Origin: Aquimarina sp. TRL1
GTDB lineage: Bacteria; Bacteroidota; Bacteroidia; Flavobacteriales; Flavobacteriaceae
DNA: 64,000 bases
Assembly (NCBI RefSeq): GCF_013365535.1
Contig: NZ_CP053590.1
Coordinates: forward strand, 1,912,501-1,976,500
Direction of reading: 5' to 3'
The position numbers were made by a program, and so were the translations under genes. The notes beneath the pieces were generated by a model, which saw only the letters and a program-made list of their open reading frames with translations, searched no databases and was not told the origin of the DNA. Positions 46,001-53,034 of the stretch are shown in pieces; position 1 is the stretch's first letter; each line of letters opens with the position of its first letter.

Positions 46001-46540
46001 AATTCCAGAAACTCCTATTTGAGGGAGTTTGTCGGATAGTGGCGTCCAGTTAGCTCCTCTGTCTGTAGATTTCCAGATTCCTCCTCCCGGTGCTCCTACA
46101 TAAAAAGTGCTAGGGTTGTTAGGATCTATGATGGCTACATTGACACGTCCTTGTCCTGGAGACCAGGAATTTGCCTGATTGTGATCAAATGGTCCCATAG
46201 GAGTCCAGGTAGCTGCTGAAGCATTTTTGGTAGTTGCCGTCATTTTTTTTCTTTGCTCCCAGGCATTCCAGAAGAACTGAGGAGTAGGCACTGTTCCATC
46301 AGGAAGTAATGCATGCTTCCAGTACTCTCTCCATCTCATAAAAGGCTTGTATCCACTTCCTTTTTTGGTGTGGTCTTTATTTTTCCAATAAGAGTCAAAA
46401 GCTTGACTTACTTCTTGGAATTCCATCGTTTTTCCTGATTTGGCTTTGTTCCCCTGGTTTACCCATGGTGCATCAGGATTAAATTGAGCCTGACTGATAC
46501 CACAGGTCAGGCCAATTAAGGCAATTAATGTTTTTTTCAT
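43091..46540 (-). CDS. giant T9SS-secreted Asp-box propeller protein, paralogue 2
   Basis: This 1149-residue secreted protein has the same layout as its neighbour: signal peptide, N-terminal GSGYKPFMRWREYWKHA block, Asp-box propeller (STDRGANW, STDGGASW, TTNAGTNW and others), FN3 domain with TPTALVASNISSTSLTLSW, MAM-like domain, a chitin-binding-like module with IEEWRSGQTYQVGDKVTYRG and a T9SS type A sorting domain ending TQRFIK. The two proteins are alike over the full length, so the pair arose by tandem duplication. A role in polymer binding or degradation, or adhesion, is inferred from the domains. Confidence 0.88.
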   Translation of the reverse strand: MKKTLIALIGLTCGISQAQFNPDAPWVNQGNKAKSGKTMEFQEVSQAFDSYWKNKDHTKKGSGYKPFMRWREYWKHALLPDGTVPTPQFFWNAWEQRKKMTATTKNASAATWTPMGPFDHNQANSWSPGQGRVNVAIIDPNNPSTFYVGAPGGGIWKSTDRGANWTPLSDKLPQIGVSGIAIDPNNSKVIYISTGDDDTNDNYSIGVLKSTDGGASWNKTGLTFTSSRASSNDIYIDPNNSNTLWVATDTGVYKTTNAGTNWTKTLNGNIKDIKLKPGNSKVIYAVTSSNFYKSTDGGNTFSQKQSGLPSRSGRLVIDITPANPEYVYVLSANTRNSFQGLYKSTNSGESFTKTQETQNIFESTQAWYDLALGVSDKNPDIVFVGCLNVWKSTNGGNRFTKINNWSSPRQATYTHADIHFLRYYNGKLFCGSDGGVYLSENDGSSFNDLTKGLQIGQFYRISVAQNSSANRLVGGLQDNGGYALNGTEWNNYYGADGMDCAVSGNNSNTYYGFIQNGQQLYVTTNRGVTQRQVARGPETGNWITPLVSDKNGVLYAGYSKFYKVSNNSFQKVSNFNFGGKIDHIELDPNNANNMYVARDRNLYKSTDKGVNWSSIHTFQTNISSVEVHNDNSNIIYVTTSGSGNGGVFKSTNQGTNFSNIAGGLPGEAKIVVRHQKGTENIYLGTYLGVYYKSGNNNWVNYSSNLPTISVRDLEVNLKDQVLIAATYGRGVWKVPLAGASGGDTQAPTTPTALVASNISSTSLTLSWNAATDNVGVTGYDVYQGSTIVTSVSGNSATITGLTPNTSYQFRVRAKDAAGNQSALSDAVSATTSGTGGDQCTAAVQTFPYNQGFENSFGSWKQSNNDNIDWSTRTGQTPSNGTGPSSAHQGSYYIYVEASVTGTGHPNKRAILTSPCFDLTNLTQATVSFNYHMYGDNDMGSIALEASKDNGANWVSLWSQTGNKGNNWLSASIDLSAYSGGTVQLRFNRLTGATWKADIAIDNFALKSAGTTGDICDGIEEWRSGQTYQVGDKVTYRGYLFERIATGSGWKRLGACGTTFTRDQKTASLNVEYPPVINKLVIEPNPIKGNILHTLFIPSKDATYSIIDIQGKIIREGDFSTDINVTGIPKGVYILKVLSDKKEHTQRFIK

Positions 46541-47041
46541 TAGTTGAGCTTGTGTTAAATTAGTTAAATTTTAATTCTAAAGTTTGTGTTTGTTTATTAT
46601 GGTATCTACATAAGATAAGCATAGCTATTAATAGCTACTTGCGTGTCTTGGTATTATATAGGAAGTTAGTTAGGCTGCCTAAATACGGGGAATAAAGAAC
46701 AAATGCAAGTAGGTTTCGATTAACCTCGATGCTATCTGTGTATAGAATTAAATCGTTAAATACTGTATGATGTACGTGTGTTGGTTAGTTTGACGAGGAA
46801 ACTAAGACAAGGGCGTTTATAGGATTTCATTTGTTTGACGTTGAGTTTGTTAAAAAAAGTTAGTAGTTAGTCCCAAATTTCTTAAAAAAAATATAGAAAA
46901 AACAGACTTTTCGATAAAATGCAAATAAATTAGTGTGTTCGAACATTTTTGTGAAATAATCGATATGATTTTGAAATGATTTTTTGTTTTTGTAAGAAAA
47001 AAGATTACAAACAAGAAGTAACGTCCTCTTGTATCAGATGA
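46541..47041. other. gene-free region upstream of paralogue 2
   Basis: About 500 AT-rich bases hold no supported ORF. The promoter of the T9SS gene at 46540 should lie here. No repeat or hairpin stands out. Confidence 0.4.
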
Positions 47042-47227
47042 TTAAGCACTGGGATTGTATTGCCTTCTTTTGTTTTTCTGAGACAGAATGATTTTTAGGT
47101 AAGGGGTTGCGGGATAATTGAGAGTTAGATCCCTTGCGTACTTGTATTGAGGAGGAACATTGTATTTTTTCTGAAAGAGAGAATCAACCAGGTAAGTTGA
47201 TTTTGATGAGGTAGTTTTACCCCCCAT
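47042..47227 (-). pseudogene. possible truncated host gene at the prophage boundary
   Basis: A 61-codon minus-strand frame reads protein-like in its second half (LVDSLFQKKYNVPPQYKYAR, LNYPATPYLKII) and ends NPSA. Its apparent start (ATGGGGGGTAAA) abuts the putative left end of the Mu-like prophage, with an in-frame stop seven codons upstream. It may be the C-terminal remnant of a host gene interrupted by the insertion, the rest being beyond the window. No family is recognised; it may also be chance. Confidence 0.28.
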
Positions 47228-47435
47228 AAAACAAAATGTATACTAACATAGTAATTGTAAATTGTCCGAAAAGTCTTTGTTTATAGGCTATTTGGGCTTT
47301 TTTTTGAATTTTTTTTGAAAAAACAAAATGTATACTAAATACCCTAAAATACCATATTAATACCCTTATTAATTCTTTTAAATACCGTTTTAGTTCTTCG
47401 TTTACATGGTATTTAATACAATAATACAACATAAT
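47228..47435. repeat. putative transposase-binding repeats at the prophage left end
   Basis: A 19-base direct repeat AAAACAAAATGTATACTAA occurs at 47228-47246 and 47320-47338, 92 bases apart. Several AATACC units follow (47339-47435), some inverted. Mu-type ends carry two or three transposase sites spaced in this way. The boundary could be near 47237, where the repeat contains TGTATAC, since Mu ends begin with TG. This is an inference. Confidence 0.45.
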
Positions 47436-47918
47436 ACCTAATCCCTTACGAATAAAGGCTTAAAAGCTCTTTAAACAGCTCTAAAATACTCGTGAAATCA
47501 CCATCTTTTTATATACGGCAAAAAGTTTTGCATAACCCCTTGTTTTTTAGTTGCATTTAAAGTTGGGTTTAAAGTTGGGTTTAAAACACCATGTTATTTT
47601 TGATGTGTTTTAGACATAGATAATTAACATTTTTTAGCATTTACATTCTTTTTTTTAACAACTGAAACCCCTTTATTGTATCTTTTTTGTTTTAACAACA
47701 TGAGTTCAATTAGTTGTTTTACAGCTTATTAAGTCAAAATTAGAAAAGATTAAAAAAGAAAAAGTTTATCATCTGTGCAGTAGTTGCAGTACTTTGCGGT
47801 TAAACCGTAATTATTTTTATACAAAAAGTAGTATGTTTGTCAAGAACATTAAAATGACTAGCATAAAGCAATAATACACACTTAAAACCATATCAATTAC
47901 TTAAATATTTCCCCATTC
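47436..47918. other. AT-rich gene-free stretch in the prophage left arm
   Basis: A tandem duplication TTTAAAGTTGGG occurs twice near 47557-47583. A perfect palindrome CGGTTAAACCG lies at 47797-47807. No ORF of more than a few dozen codons is credible. Confidence 0.45.
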
Positions 47919-47950
47919 TTTGCTTTTAATAAGTGTCCGATTTATTTTTG
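47919..47950 (+). promoter_or_regulatory. Bacteroidota-type promoter for the accessory module
   Basis: TTTG (47919-47922), 20 bases, TATTTTTG (47943-47950) match the TTTG-N-TAnnTTTG consensus at both boxes. Transcription would begin near 47955, leaving a leader of about 30 bases before the lipoprotein ATG at 47986. Confidence 0.65.
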
Positions 47951-47985
47951 GGTTTTAAAGAAAATTAACCCCTAAAAAAATAGAC

Positions 47986-48144
47986 ATGAGAAAAGTAGTA
48001 TTATTAAGTGTGTTCAGCTTATTTTTTGTTTTAGCTTGTGAAAAAGACGCATTAAATGAGGAGATTGGAATTGAATTCAACGAAGAACAGGCAACAGGAA
48101 AAGACGACCCTATTGTCGACGAAGATGTGGTGGAACCAAACTAA
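47986..48144 (+). CDS. tiny lipoprotein of the prophage left arm
   Basis: This 52-residue ORF starts MRKVVLLSVFSLFFVLACEK. The signal peptide ends in the lipobox VLAC, with Cys18 to be lipidated. The mature peptide of 35 residues is strongly acidic (EQATGKDDPIVDEDVVEPN). It has a promoter with both consensus boxes, and the next gene starts inside it (overlap of 20 bases), so the two are coupled. Tiny lipoproteins of unknown role are frequent in Flavobacteriia. Its role here, between phage end and repressor, may be surface modification or signalling. Confidence 0.75.
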   Translation: MRKVVLLSVFSLFFVLACEKDALNEEIGIEFNEEQATGKDDPIVDEDVVEPN

Positions 48145-48943
48145 AAATATAATCTTTATTTTGAATATATTAGGCGCATTAGTTTTTACTTCTGCGCTTT
48201 TTTGGCATGTTCCTTTTATAAATGATTATCTAAAGTTAAAAACTAAACAATATGTCGCCTTAAATAAAGAAGTGACTTCAAGTAATAAGGTTAAGAGCAA
48301 TTTAATTCTAAAACTAGAATCTGATCCTAATAACTTATCAATAGCAACTGATTTATTTAACGCGCAGAAAGAATATCAAATAAAATACGATAATGCTTTA
48401 AGTCTTTACAAGCATATAAAAAAGGTGAGGAAAGATAGTAAAGTTTTTCTGTTTCCTAATATGGAAAAATTCTTATACACATTAGGAATTTCTATCTTTT
48501 TAATATATTCTTCTGTATGTTTTATTTTGTTTTATAGAAATAGAATGAGTACTTCGAATTTGTACTTATTATCAGTAAAAATAAAAATATCTATAATAGC
48601 TTTTTTCGCAGTTGCCTTTTCGGTATACACATTTTATCCAAAACTTGATTTTGAAGGCACTACGTATCTAATTTCAGGAATAATTATTGCTATTTTTTCT
48701 ATAACCTCTGCTTTTTTGATTTCAAAACATATTTCCACATTACAAAAAGATTTAGAGTTTGAAAAAAGAAATTTGGTTTCTTTAATCAAATTATTATCCA
48801 GAATAAAAATAAACTATACTTTTCCATTTGCCAAAATGGCTATGAGTAATCCTAAAGAAAAAGAATCTAAAAAGGAAAAAATTAGGGAAGAATTACAAAA
48901 GTTGGATGTTGAAGTAGAAGAAACCTTAAAAACAATAGCTTAA
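48125..48943 (+). CDS. four-TM membrane protein with coiled coils, unknown
   Basis: This 272-residue protein starts at MWWNQTKNIIFILNILGALV inside the lipoprotein gene; an in-frame ATG 23 codons upstream is less likely. Four hydrophobic helices lie at about 8-28, 118-136, 152-170 and 182-200. Helical charged stretches lie between the first two (about 35-105) and at the C-terminus (about 205-272, ending KKEKIREELQKLDVEVEETL). No family is recognised. The place in the prophage left arm, outside the lytic operon, suggests a lysogeny gene such as superinfection exclusion or host-surface change; that is inference. Confidence 0.7.
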   Translation: MWWNQTKNIIFILNILGALVFTSALFWHVPFINDYLKLKTKQYVALNKEVTSSNKVKSNLILKLESDPNNLSIATDLFNAQKEYQIKYDNALSLYKHIKKVRKDSKVFLFPNMEKFLYTLGISIFLIYSSVCFILFYRNRMSTSNLYLLSVKIKISIIAFFAVAFSVYTFYPKLDFEGTTYLISGIIIAIFSITSAFLISKHISTLQKDLEFEKRNLVSLIKLLSRIKINYTFPFAKMAMSNPKEKESKKEKIREELQKLDVEVEETLKTIA

Positions 48944-48946
48944 AGC

Positions 48947-49192
48947 ATGGCAGTAAATAAAGATTCTTATAAAGAAAAGCTTCTTTCCCGTCTAGCTGAA
49001 TTTGGGCTACAGGAGCAGGATTTAGATAACTCAACAAAATCTTTTGATGAATATTTGTTGGATCAATTGGATAAAAAAGAGGAAGTTATTTTGAGACTTT
49101 TAAGCTTTATAGAAAGTGATTCCTTAACAGAAGAAGCTAACGAGGAATTAAAAGCTATTAATAAAGAGTATACCAATAAAAGAATAGCGTAA
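48947..49192 (+). CDS. small acidic helical protein, unknown
   Basis: This 81-residue protein follows the membrane protein by three bases and ends convergent to the repressor. It is helical and acidic (LAEFGLQEQDLDNSTKSFDE, LLSFIESDSLTEEANEELKA). No motif is recognised. It forms the third gene of the lipoprotein-membrane protein module. Confidence 0.65.
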   Translation: MAVNKDSYKEKLLSRLAEFGLQEQDLDNSTKSFDEYLLDQLDKKEEVILRLLSFIESDSLTEEANEELKAINKEYTNKRIA

Positions 49193-49208
49193 AAAAAATA
49201 AGGGGAAT

Positions 49209-49637
49209 TTATTTTTTCCCCCTAAGTCGTTCTAATAATTCTTTAATCACACCGTCCTTAATCAAAAGCTTTACAAACAAATTATACTCTCTTTCCTCCT
49301 CGAATTTTTGTTTATGTTTCTCAATGTAAGCAACAATTTGTTTTTTAGGTAAATTATTTAATATCGCTTCTACTTCTTCTGAAATAAAACCAGAATCATT
49401 TTTTCCAGAATTTTTAACAACGGATTTGTTATCCGTGTGCGTATTTTCGTCTTTGTGCGTGTTCTTTGCGTGCGAAATATACATCTCCTGTAATGATTTC
49501 ATTATTGGATGAGGTACTTTTCTATTGTCATACTCATAGTTTTGTACACTTCTTAGACTAATTTCAAAAATACCCGCTACCTCTTTTTGGGTTAAACCTA
49601 TTCCGGTACGTAATTCTTTGAAACTTAAATTATTCAT
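49209..49637 (-). CDS. Xre-family phage repressor
   Basis: This 142-residue protein starts at MNNLSFKELRTGIGLTQKEV and has an N-terminal HTH (residues about 5-55: LTQKEVAGIFEISLRSVQNYE). A linker rich in NTH units (KNTHKDENTHT) follows, then a charged helical C-terminal domain for oligomerisation. It reads opposite to the early operon with the operator cluster between, the usual arrangement of a c-type repressor. The linker codons themselves contain TGCGT operator-like motifs. A longer frame to 49733 is just the continuation through the operators. Confidence 0.88.
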   Translation of the reverse strand: MNNLSFKELRTGIGLTQKEVAGIFEISLRSVQNYEYDNRKVPHPIMKSLQEMYISHAKNTHKDENTHTDNKSVVKNSGKNDSGFISEEVEAILNNLPKKQIVAYIEKHKQKFEEEREYNLFVKLLIKDGVIKELLERLRGKK

Positions 49638-49693
49638 ATACAATCTTTTGTGCGTGTTTCTGTGCGTGTTTTTGAATATGTGCGTCGCATTAT

Positions 49694-49725
49694 TTTGATA
49701 ATACGCAAATTTGTGCGTATATTTG
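49694..49725 (+). promoter_or_regulatory. early promoter
   Basis: TTTG (49694-49697), 20 bases, TATATTTG (49718-49725) match both boxes of the Bacteroidota consensus. The palindromic operator fills the spacer (49701-49720), so repressor binding would block the promoter directly. Transcription should start near 49731, about 18 bases before the first ATG. Confidence 0.75.
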
Positions 49726-49744
49726 TACCACAATAATGGTACAA
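49723..49744. promoter_or_regulatory. perfect inverted repeat at the early start site
   Basis: TTGTACCA/TGGTACAA (49723-49730 with 49737-49744) is separated by CAATAA. It overlaps the expected transcription start and leader of the early operon. It differs from the TGCGT operators, so it may bind a second regulator such as the small early HTH protein, or form a leader hairpin. Confidence 0.5.
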
Positions 49745-49748
49745 GTAT

Positions 49749-49958
49749 ATGAAAAAATACGCAAATTCTTTCACTTCCGACGAGATAAAACGCCTAAAAA
49801 GTTTCGTAAAAATCAAAACAGTCGCAAAAGAGCATGATATAAGTCCTACTGCAAATTACGCAAACAGAATTTTGCGTACAGGTGTGCGTAAAAAAGATTC
49901 CAAAGGCGGAATGTTTTTGGCTGACCTAAGAAAACGATTAGATAATTATAACCGATAG
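49749..49958 (+). CDS. small HTH-like early protein (Ner/Cro position)
   Basis: This 69-residue basic protein is the first gene of the early operon, six bases before the transposase. The segment KTVAKEHDISPTANYANRILRTG has helix-turn-helix spacing. Mu has the negative early regulator Ner at this place, so a similar role is inferred. Operator-like TGCGT motifs lie inside the gene. No sequence family was identified. Confidence 0.65.
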   Translation: MKKYANSFTSDEIKRLKSFVKIKTVAKEHDISPTANYANRILRTGVRKKDSKGGMFLADLRKRLDNYNR

Positions 49959-49964
49959 TTTATT

Positions 49965-51995
49965 ATGCCACATCTCTGGAAAAATAAGATATGGGTTGCG
50001 ACAAAGGAAGAACTTGTGCCAGCTTGTTATAGAACATACAGTAATTTATCTAATGAGCTATGGAGATATAAGGACAAGAATTACGGAATAAAGCGAGTAC
50101 AATCAGGAGGCAACGGACGCCAACTTCTTGTTGATTTTGATTCTTTATCTAAGAAACATCAGGAAATATTAGGTGATCCGAGAAAAATTGGTCATCTCCT
50201 CGAGCAGTATTACAAAGTCTCTAAATCCACGATCGATTTTTATTATGATTTCCAATATGATGACGGACGATACCTCTTACCTGAAACAAAAGATAAATAT
50301 GTTATTAATGCATCTGTTCTTTATGCGCTTTTAGAGCTAAAAAAAGACCGTACTGCCGAAAGATTGTCTAAAGGTGCATCCATTAGAGGTATTGATAAAT
50401 CTTTACTATTAGAAGCTAAGAGCTACAACGAACTACTCCAAAAACAGCAGAAACCTACTCATAACCTTCCTTTATCTCAACGTTTTTACAAAACGCTGCG
50501 AGATTTCGAAGAATTTGGATTGATATCACTTGTAAAAGACGCAAAAGGCTCACGAAAGAGCAACGCTTTAAAAATGACACCGGAAACAATATCATTGCTA
50601 AATGCCATGTTTGCGAAACAAAAGAGTAAGCCTACACCGACAAAAGTTGCGAAACAATACGAAGCTTTTCTTTCTGGTTACGTAAAGATTGTAAATACCG
50701 ATACAGGTTTAATTTTTGACCCAAAAGAATTCAAAGCATTATCGCTTTCTGCTATTACATCTTATTTGTCGTCATGGGATTCTCAAATAGGAACACATGC
50801 TATTCGAAATGGCAACAGGCAAAAACTTAACCAAAAACTAATCCCTTATCATTCCCTCCAACAGGCGAAATATGCCAATTCGTTACTTTCAATCGACGAT
50901 CGGCAACCACCTTTTGAGTATCAAAAGGGGAAAAGAATGTGGTTTTACAACGCAATAGACACAGGTAGCGAAGCTTTTACTTGTTGGGTGTGGGGAAAGA
51001 GCAAAGAAGGAATTATAATTGATTTCTACCGTCAATTAGTTCGTAATTATCATGAATGGAATATTCCTTTGCCTGATGGGTTAGAATGCGAATCGTCTTT
51101 AAACGCATCTTTTAAAGACACTTTCTTAAAAGATGGGGCTATGTTCCAAAATGTCAGAATTGAAGCAAATAACGCAAGAGGAAAGCGAATTGAAGCTTAT
51201 TTTAAGCCATTACGATACGAATTAGAAAAAGAACGAGAAGGATGGCTTGCTCGCCCGTTTGCTCAGTCTGAACCAAATCAGATCAGCAACGAGAAAAAAC
51301 AAATAATTCCTTATGATCGACTAGTAGAGGAGTGTTTAATCGATATTGTTACATGGAATAATATGGAACACTCAAAAATAAAAGGAAAAACAAGGTGGGA
51401 AGTGTTTTTGGAAACGCAAAATCCAAACGTTTCTGCAACGAATTACAAAGAAATTCTTCCCTACTTGGGGTATTCTTCAAAAACCTCATGTAATGCCGGA
51501 ATAGTTAAGCTACAACGTACTGAATGGCTATTGGGAGATAAAGGACGAATTTGTACGGGTGATTCTCTTATTAGATTAATGAAAGAAATAGAGGCAAAAA
51601 ACTTTGATGTCTACTATTTAGATGATAATTCAGGGAATATATTCAAAGCCTTTGTATATGTAAAAGGGCGTTATATCTGCGAAATATTGCCAAAACCATC
51701 ATATCCAAGAGCAATTATAGAGCGTAGTCCGTCAGATGAATTGGCACGTGATTTAATGTCTAAATATGTAGCTACTGTTCAGGGATATATGCGCAGTCAG
51801 AAGAATTCAATCGATAACATTGTAGTTATCGACAACACTCCAAAAACACTTAATAACAAGTTTCAAATTGCTTCGATTGGAAAGTATGTTCCAAAGCAAG
51901 AACCCGCCAAAGAAGTGCCTATATATGACGAAGAGCTACCACTACCAAGAAGAGGTAATAACAACAATAACTGGAATTCAAATATGATAGTATGA
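49965..51995 (+). CDS. Mu-type DDE transposase (MuA-like)
   Basis: This 676-residue integrase/transposase has an N-terminal DNA-binding part (about 1-240), an RNase H-like core (about 305-415) and a C-terminal beta barrel and MuB-contact part. The first acidic residue is D311 or D312 in SLLSIDDRQPPF; the last is E410 in ARGKRIEAYFKPLRYELEKE, aligned with VERAFG of MuA. At the position of the second Asp (MuA TIDN) the sequence is LECES, giving E376, so the triad appears as D-E-E. It is followed by a 51-residue ORF (overlap ATGA) and the MuB-like gene. Confidence 0.9.
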   Translation: MPHLWKNKIWVATKEELVPACYRTYSNLSNELWRYKDKNYGIKRVQSGGNGRQLLVDFDSLSKKHQEILGDPRKIGHLLEQYYKVSKSTIDFYYDFQYDDGRYLLPETKDKYVINASVLYALLELKKDRTAERLSKGASIRGIDKSLLLEAKSYNELLQKQQKPTHNLPLSQRFYKTLRDFEEFGLISLVKDAKGSRKSNALKMTPETISLLNAMFAKQKSKPTPTKVAKQYEAFLSGYVKIVNTDTGLIFDPKEFKALSLSAITSYLSSWDSQIGTHAIRNGNRQKLNQKLIPYHSLQQAKYANSLLSIDDRQPPFEYQKGKRMWFYNAIDTGSEAFTCWVWGKSKEGIIIDFYRQLVRNYHEWNIPLPDGLECESSLNASFKDTFLKDGAMFQNVRIEANNARGKRIEAYFKPLRYELEKEREGWLARPFAQSEPNQISNEKKQIIPYDRLVEECLIDIVTWNNMEHSKIKGKTRWEVFLETQNPNVSATNYKEILPYLGYSSKTSCNAGIVKLQRTEWLLGDKGRICTGDSLIRLMKEIEAKNFDVYYLDDNSGNIFKAFVYVKGRYICEILPKPSYPRAIIERSPSDELARDLMSKYVATVQGYMRSQKNSIDNIVVIDNTPKTLNNKFQIASIGKYVPKQEPAKEVPIYDEELPLPRRGNNNNNWNSNMIV

Positions 51996-52147
51996 AAGAA
52001 ATTGATCTCATAAACAGAATAAAAGATTTACATCATGATTTTTTAGCTCTTCCCTTGTCTTCAAAACAAGATGTTAAAATATGGGATAATTCAATACAGC
52101 AATTATCTCGAGTATTATCGAACAGAATTCACCAAAAAAACAGCTAG
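51992..52147 (+). CDS. 51-residue early protein, unknown
   Basis: It starts MKEIDLINRIKDLHHDFLAL and overlaps the transposase stop as ATGA; the MuB-like gene starts two bases after its stop. It is helical and basic at the end. The tight packing supports a real gene; the function is unknown. Confidence 0.6.
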   Translation: MKEIDLINRIKDLHHDFLALPLSSKQDVKIWDNSIQQLSRVLSNRIHQKNS

Positions 52148-52149
52148 TT

Positions 52150-53034
52150 ATGGAATTAAAAACCACTTTTAAAGAACAGGTAATATCAGAAATTATTACT
52201 CGTCGAGAAAATTTTTCCGGTTCAGACAGTAAATATGCGAAATCGTTGGATTTAAGTCCATCTGTATATAGTCGGTTAAAAAATGGTGAGTCGCACCAAC
52301 TAATATCTGATTCGCTAATACTTCAAATAGCAAGAAAGCTAAATATTCAAACTTCTTCGAATACATGGAAGCTTGTAAAAACATCTGTCTACCAACAATT
52401 AGAGTCTAATTTAAATTTTTGCAAACAACATACGGAGTCGATGATCTTGATTGATGATTGTGGAATAGGAAAAAGTGCCTGTTCGCGTCACATTGTACAA
52501 GGAATGCACGATTCTTTTTATATAGACTGCTCGCAAGCAAAGACAAAGCAGCGCTTTGTCAGATATATAGCAAAGGTGGTAGGGATAAACGATACAGGTA
52601 GGTATCATGATGTGAAAGAAAATCTGAAATACTACATAAACGCAGTGCTGGTTAATCCGCTTTTTGTATTGGATGATGTAGGATACCTCGACTATTCAGC
52701 ATTTTTAGAAATACCCGAATTGTGGAACTCCACAGAAGATAGATGTAGTTGGTACATGATAGGTGATGAGTCGTTAAAAAAGACGTTTGAACGTTCGATT
52801 GAAAATCAAAAGAAAGGCTTTAGAGCGATCAAAAGCCGTTTCCTAGACGAATACATAAGCTTTACTCCAAAAGGAGAAGACAAACGCTCTTTTCTGAGCG
52901 AATTGTACCAAGATGTAGCCTATGCCAATGTCAAAGATAAATCAAAGGTCAACAAGATTGTAAAAATGACATTAGCCGAGGATTCTCGCCTCCGCTATTT
53001 AAAAAAAATTGTTAAAATTAACAACAACATATAA
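52150..53034 (+). CDS. MuB-like AAA+ ATPase, transposition activator
   Basis: This 294-residue ATPase has an N-terminal Cro-like HTH (about 27-65: DSKYAKSLDLSPSVYSRLKNG) and an AAA+ core, as in MuB, which binds target DNA and activates the transposase. Walker A reads DDCGIGKSACSR (102-113, with Asp in place of the first Gly) and Walker B LFVLDDVGYLD (171-181). The position after the transposase is as in Mu. It overlaps the next ATPase gene by one base. Confidence 0.88.
   Translation: MELKTTFKEQVISEIITRRENFSGSDSKYAKSLDLSPSVYSRLKNGESHQLISDSLILQIARKLNIQTSSNTWKLVKTSVYQQLESNLNFCKQHTESMILIDDCGIGKSACSRHIVQGMHDSFYIDCSQAKTKQRFVRYIAKVVGINDTGRYHDVKENLKYYINAVLVNPLFVLDDVGYLDYSAFLEIPELWNSTEDRCSWYMIGDESLKKTFERSIENQKKGFRAIKSRFLDEYISFTPKGEDKRSFLSELYQDVAYANVKDKSKVNKIVKMTLAEDSRLRYLKKIVKINNNI

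Larger units (their letters stand above)
49435..49890. promoter_or_regulatory. operator cluster of TGCGT motifs
   Basis: The core GTGCGT or TTGCGTA and its complement recur at least ten times: 49437, 49455, 49468, 49650, 49662, 49680, 49702 (inverted), 49713, 49758 (inverted), 49857 (inverted), 49873 and 49884. The best pair forms the near-perfect palindrome ATACGCAAATTTGTGCGTAT at 49701-49720. The sites run from inside the repressor gene across the divergent promoter region into the first early gene. They are probably repressor operators and, by analogy with Mu, may also serve as a transposition enhancer. Confidence 0.7.

Noticed and set aside
39011..46540. Tandem giant proteins as sialidases
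   Set aside because: Asp boxes are present, but the arginine triad and catalytic Tyr/Glu of sialidases were not identified; only a propeller can be claimed.
47217..47432. Minus-strand ORF of 71 codons over the repeat region
   Set aside because: It covers the direct repeats and AT-rich sites, has a low-complexity composition and no gene context.
46541..47985. CRISPR array or tRNA in the gene-poor stretch before the prophage genes
   Set aside because: No regularly spaced repeats with spacers and no cloverleaf were seen; repeats present have only two main copies.
49638..49816. N-terminal extension of the repressor and a second minus-strand ORF across the operators
   Set aside because: These frames read through the promoter and TGCGT sites; the ATG at 49637 begins the conserved HTH domain.
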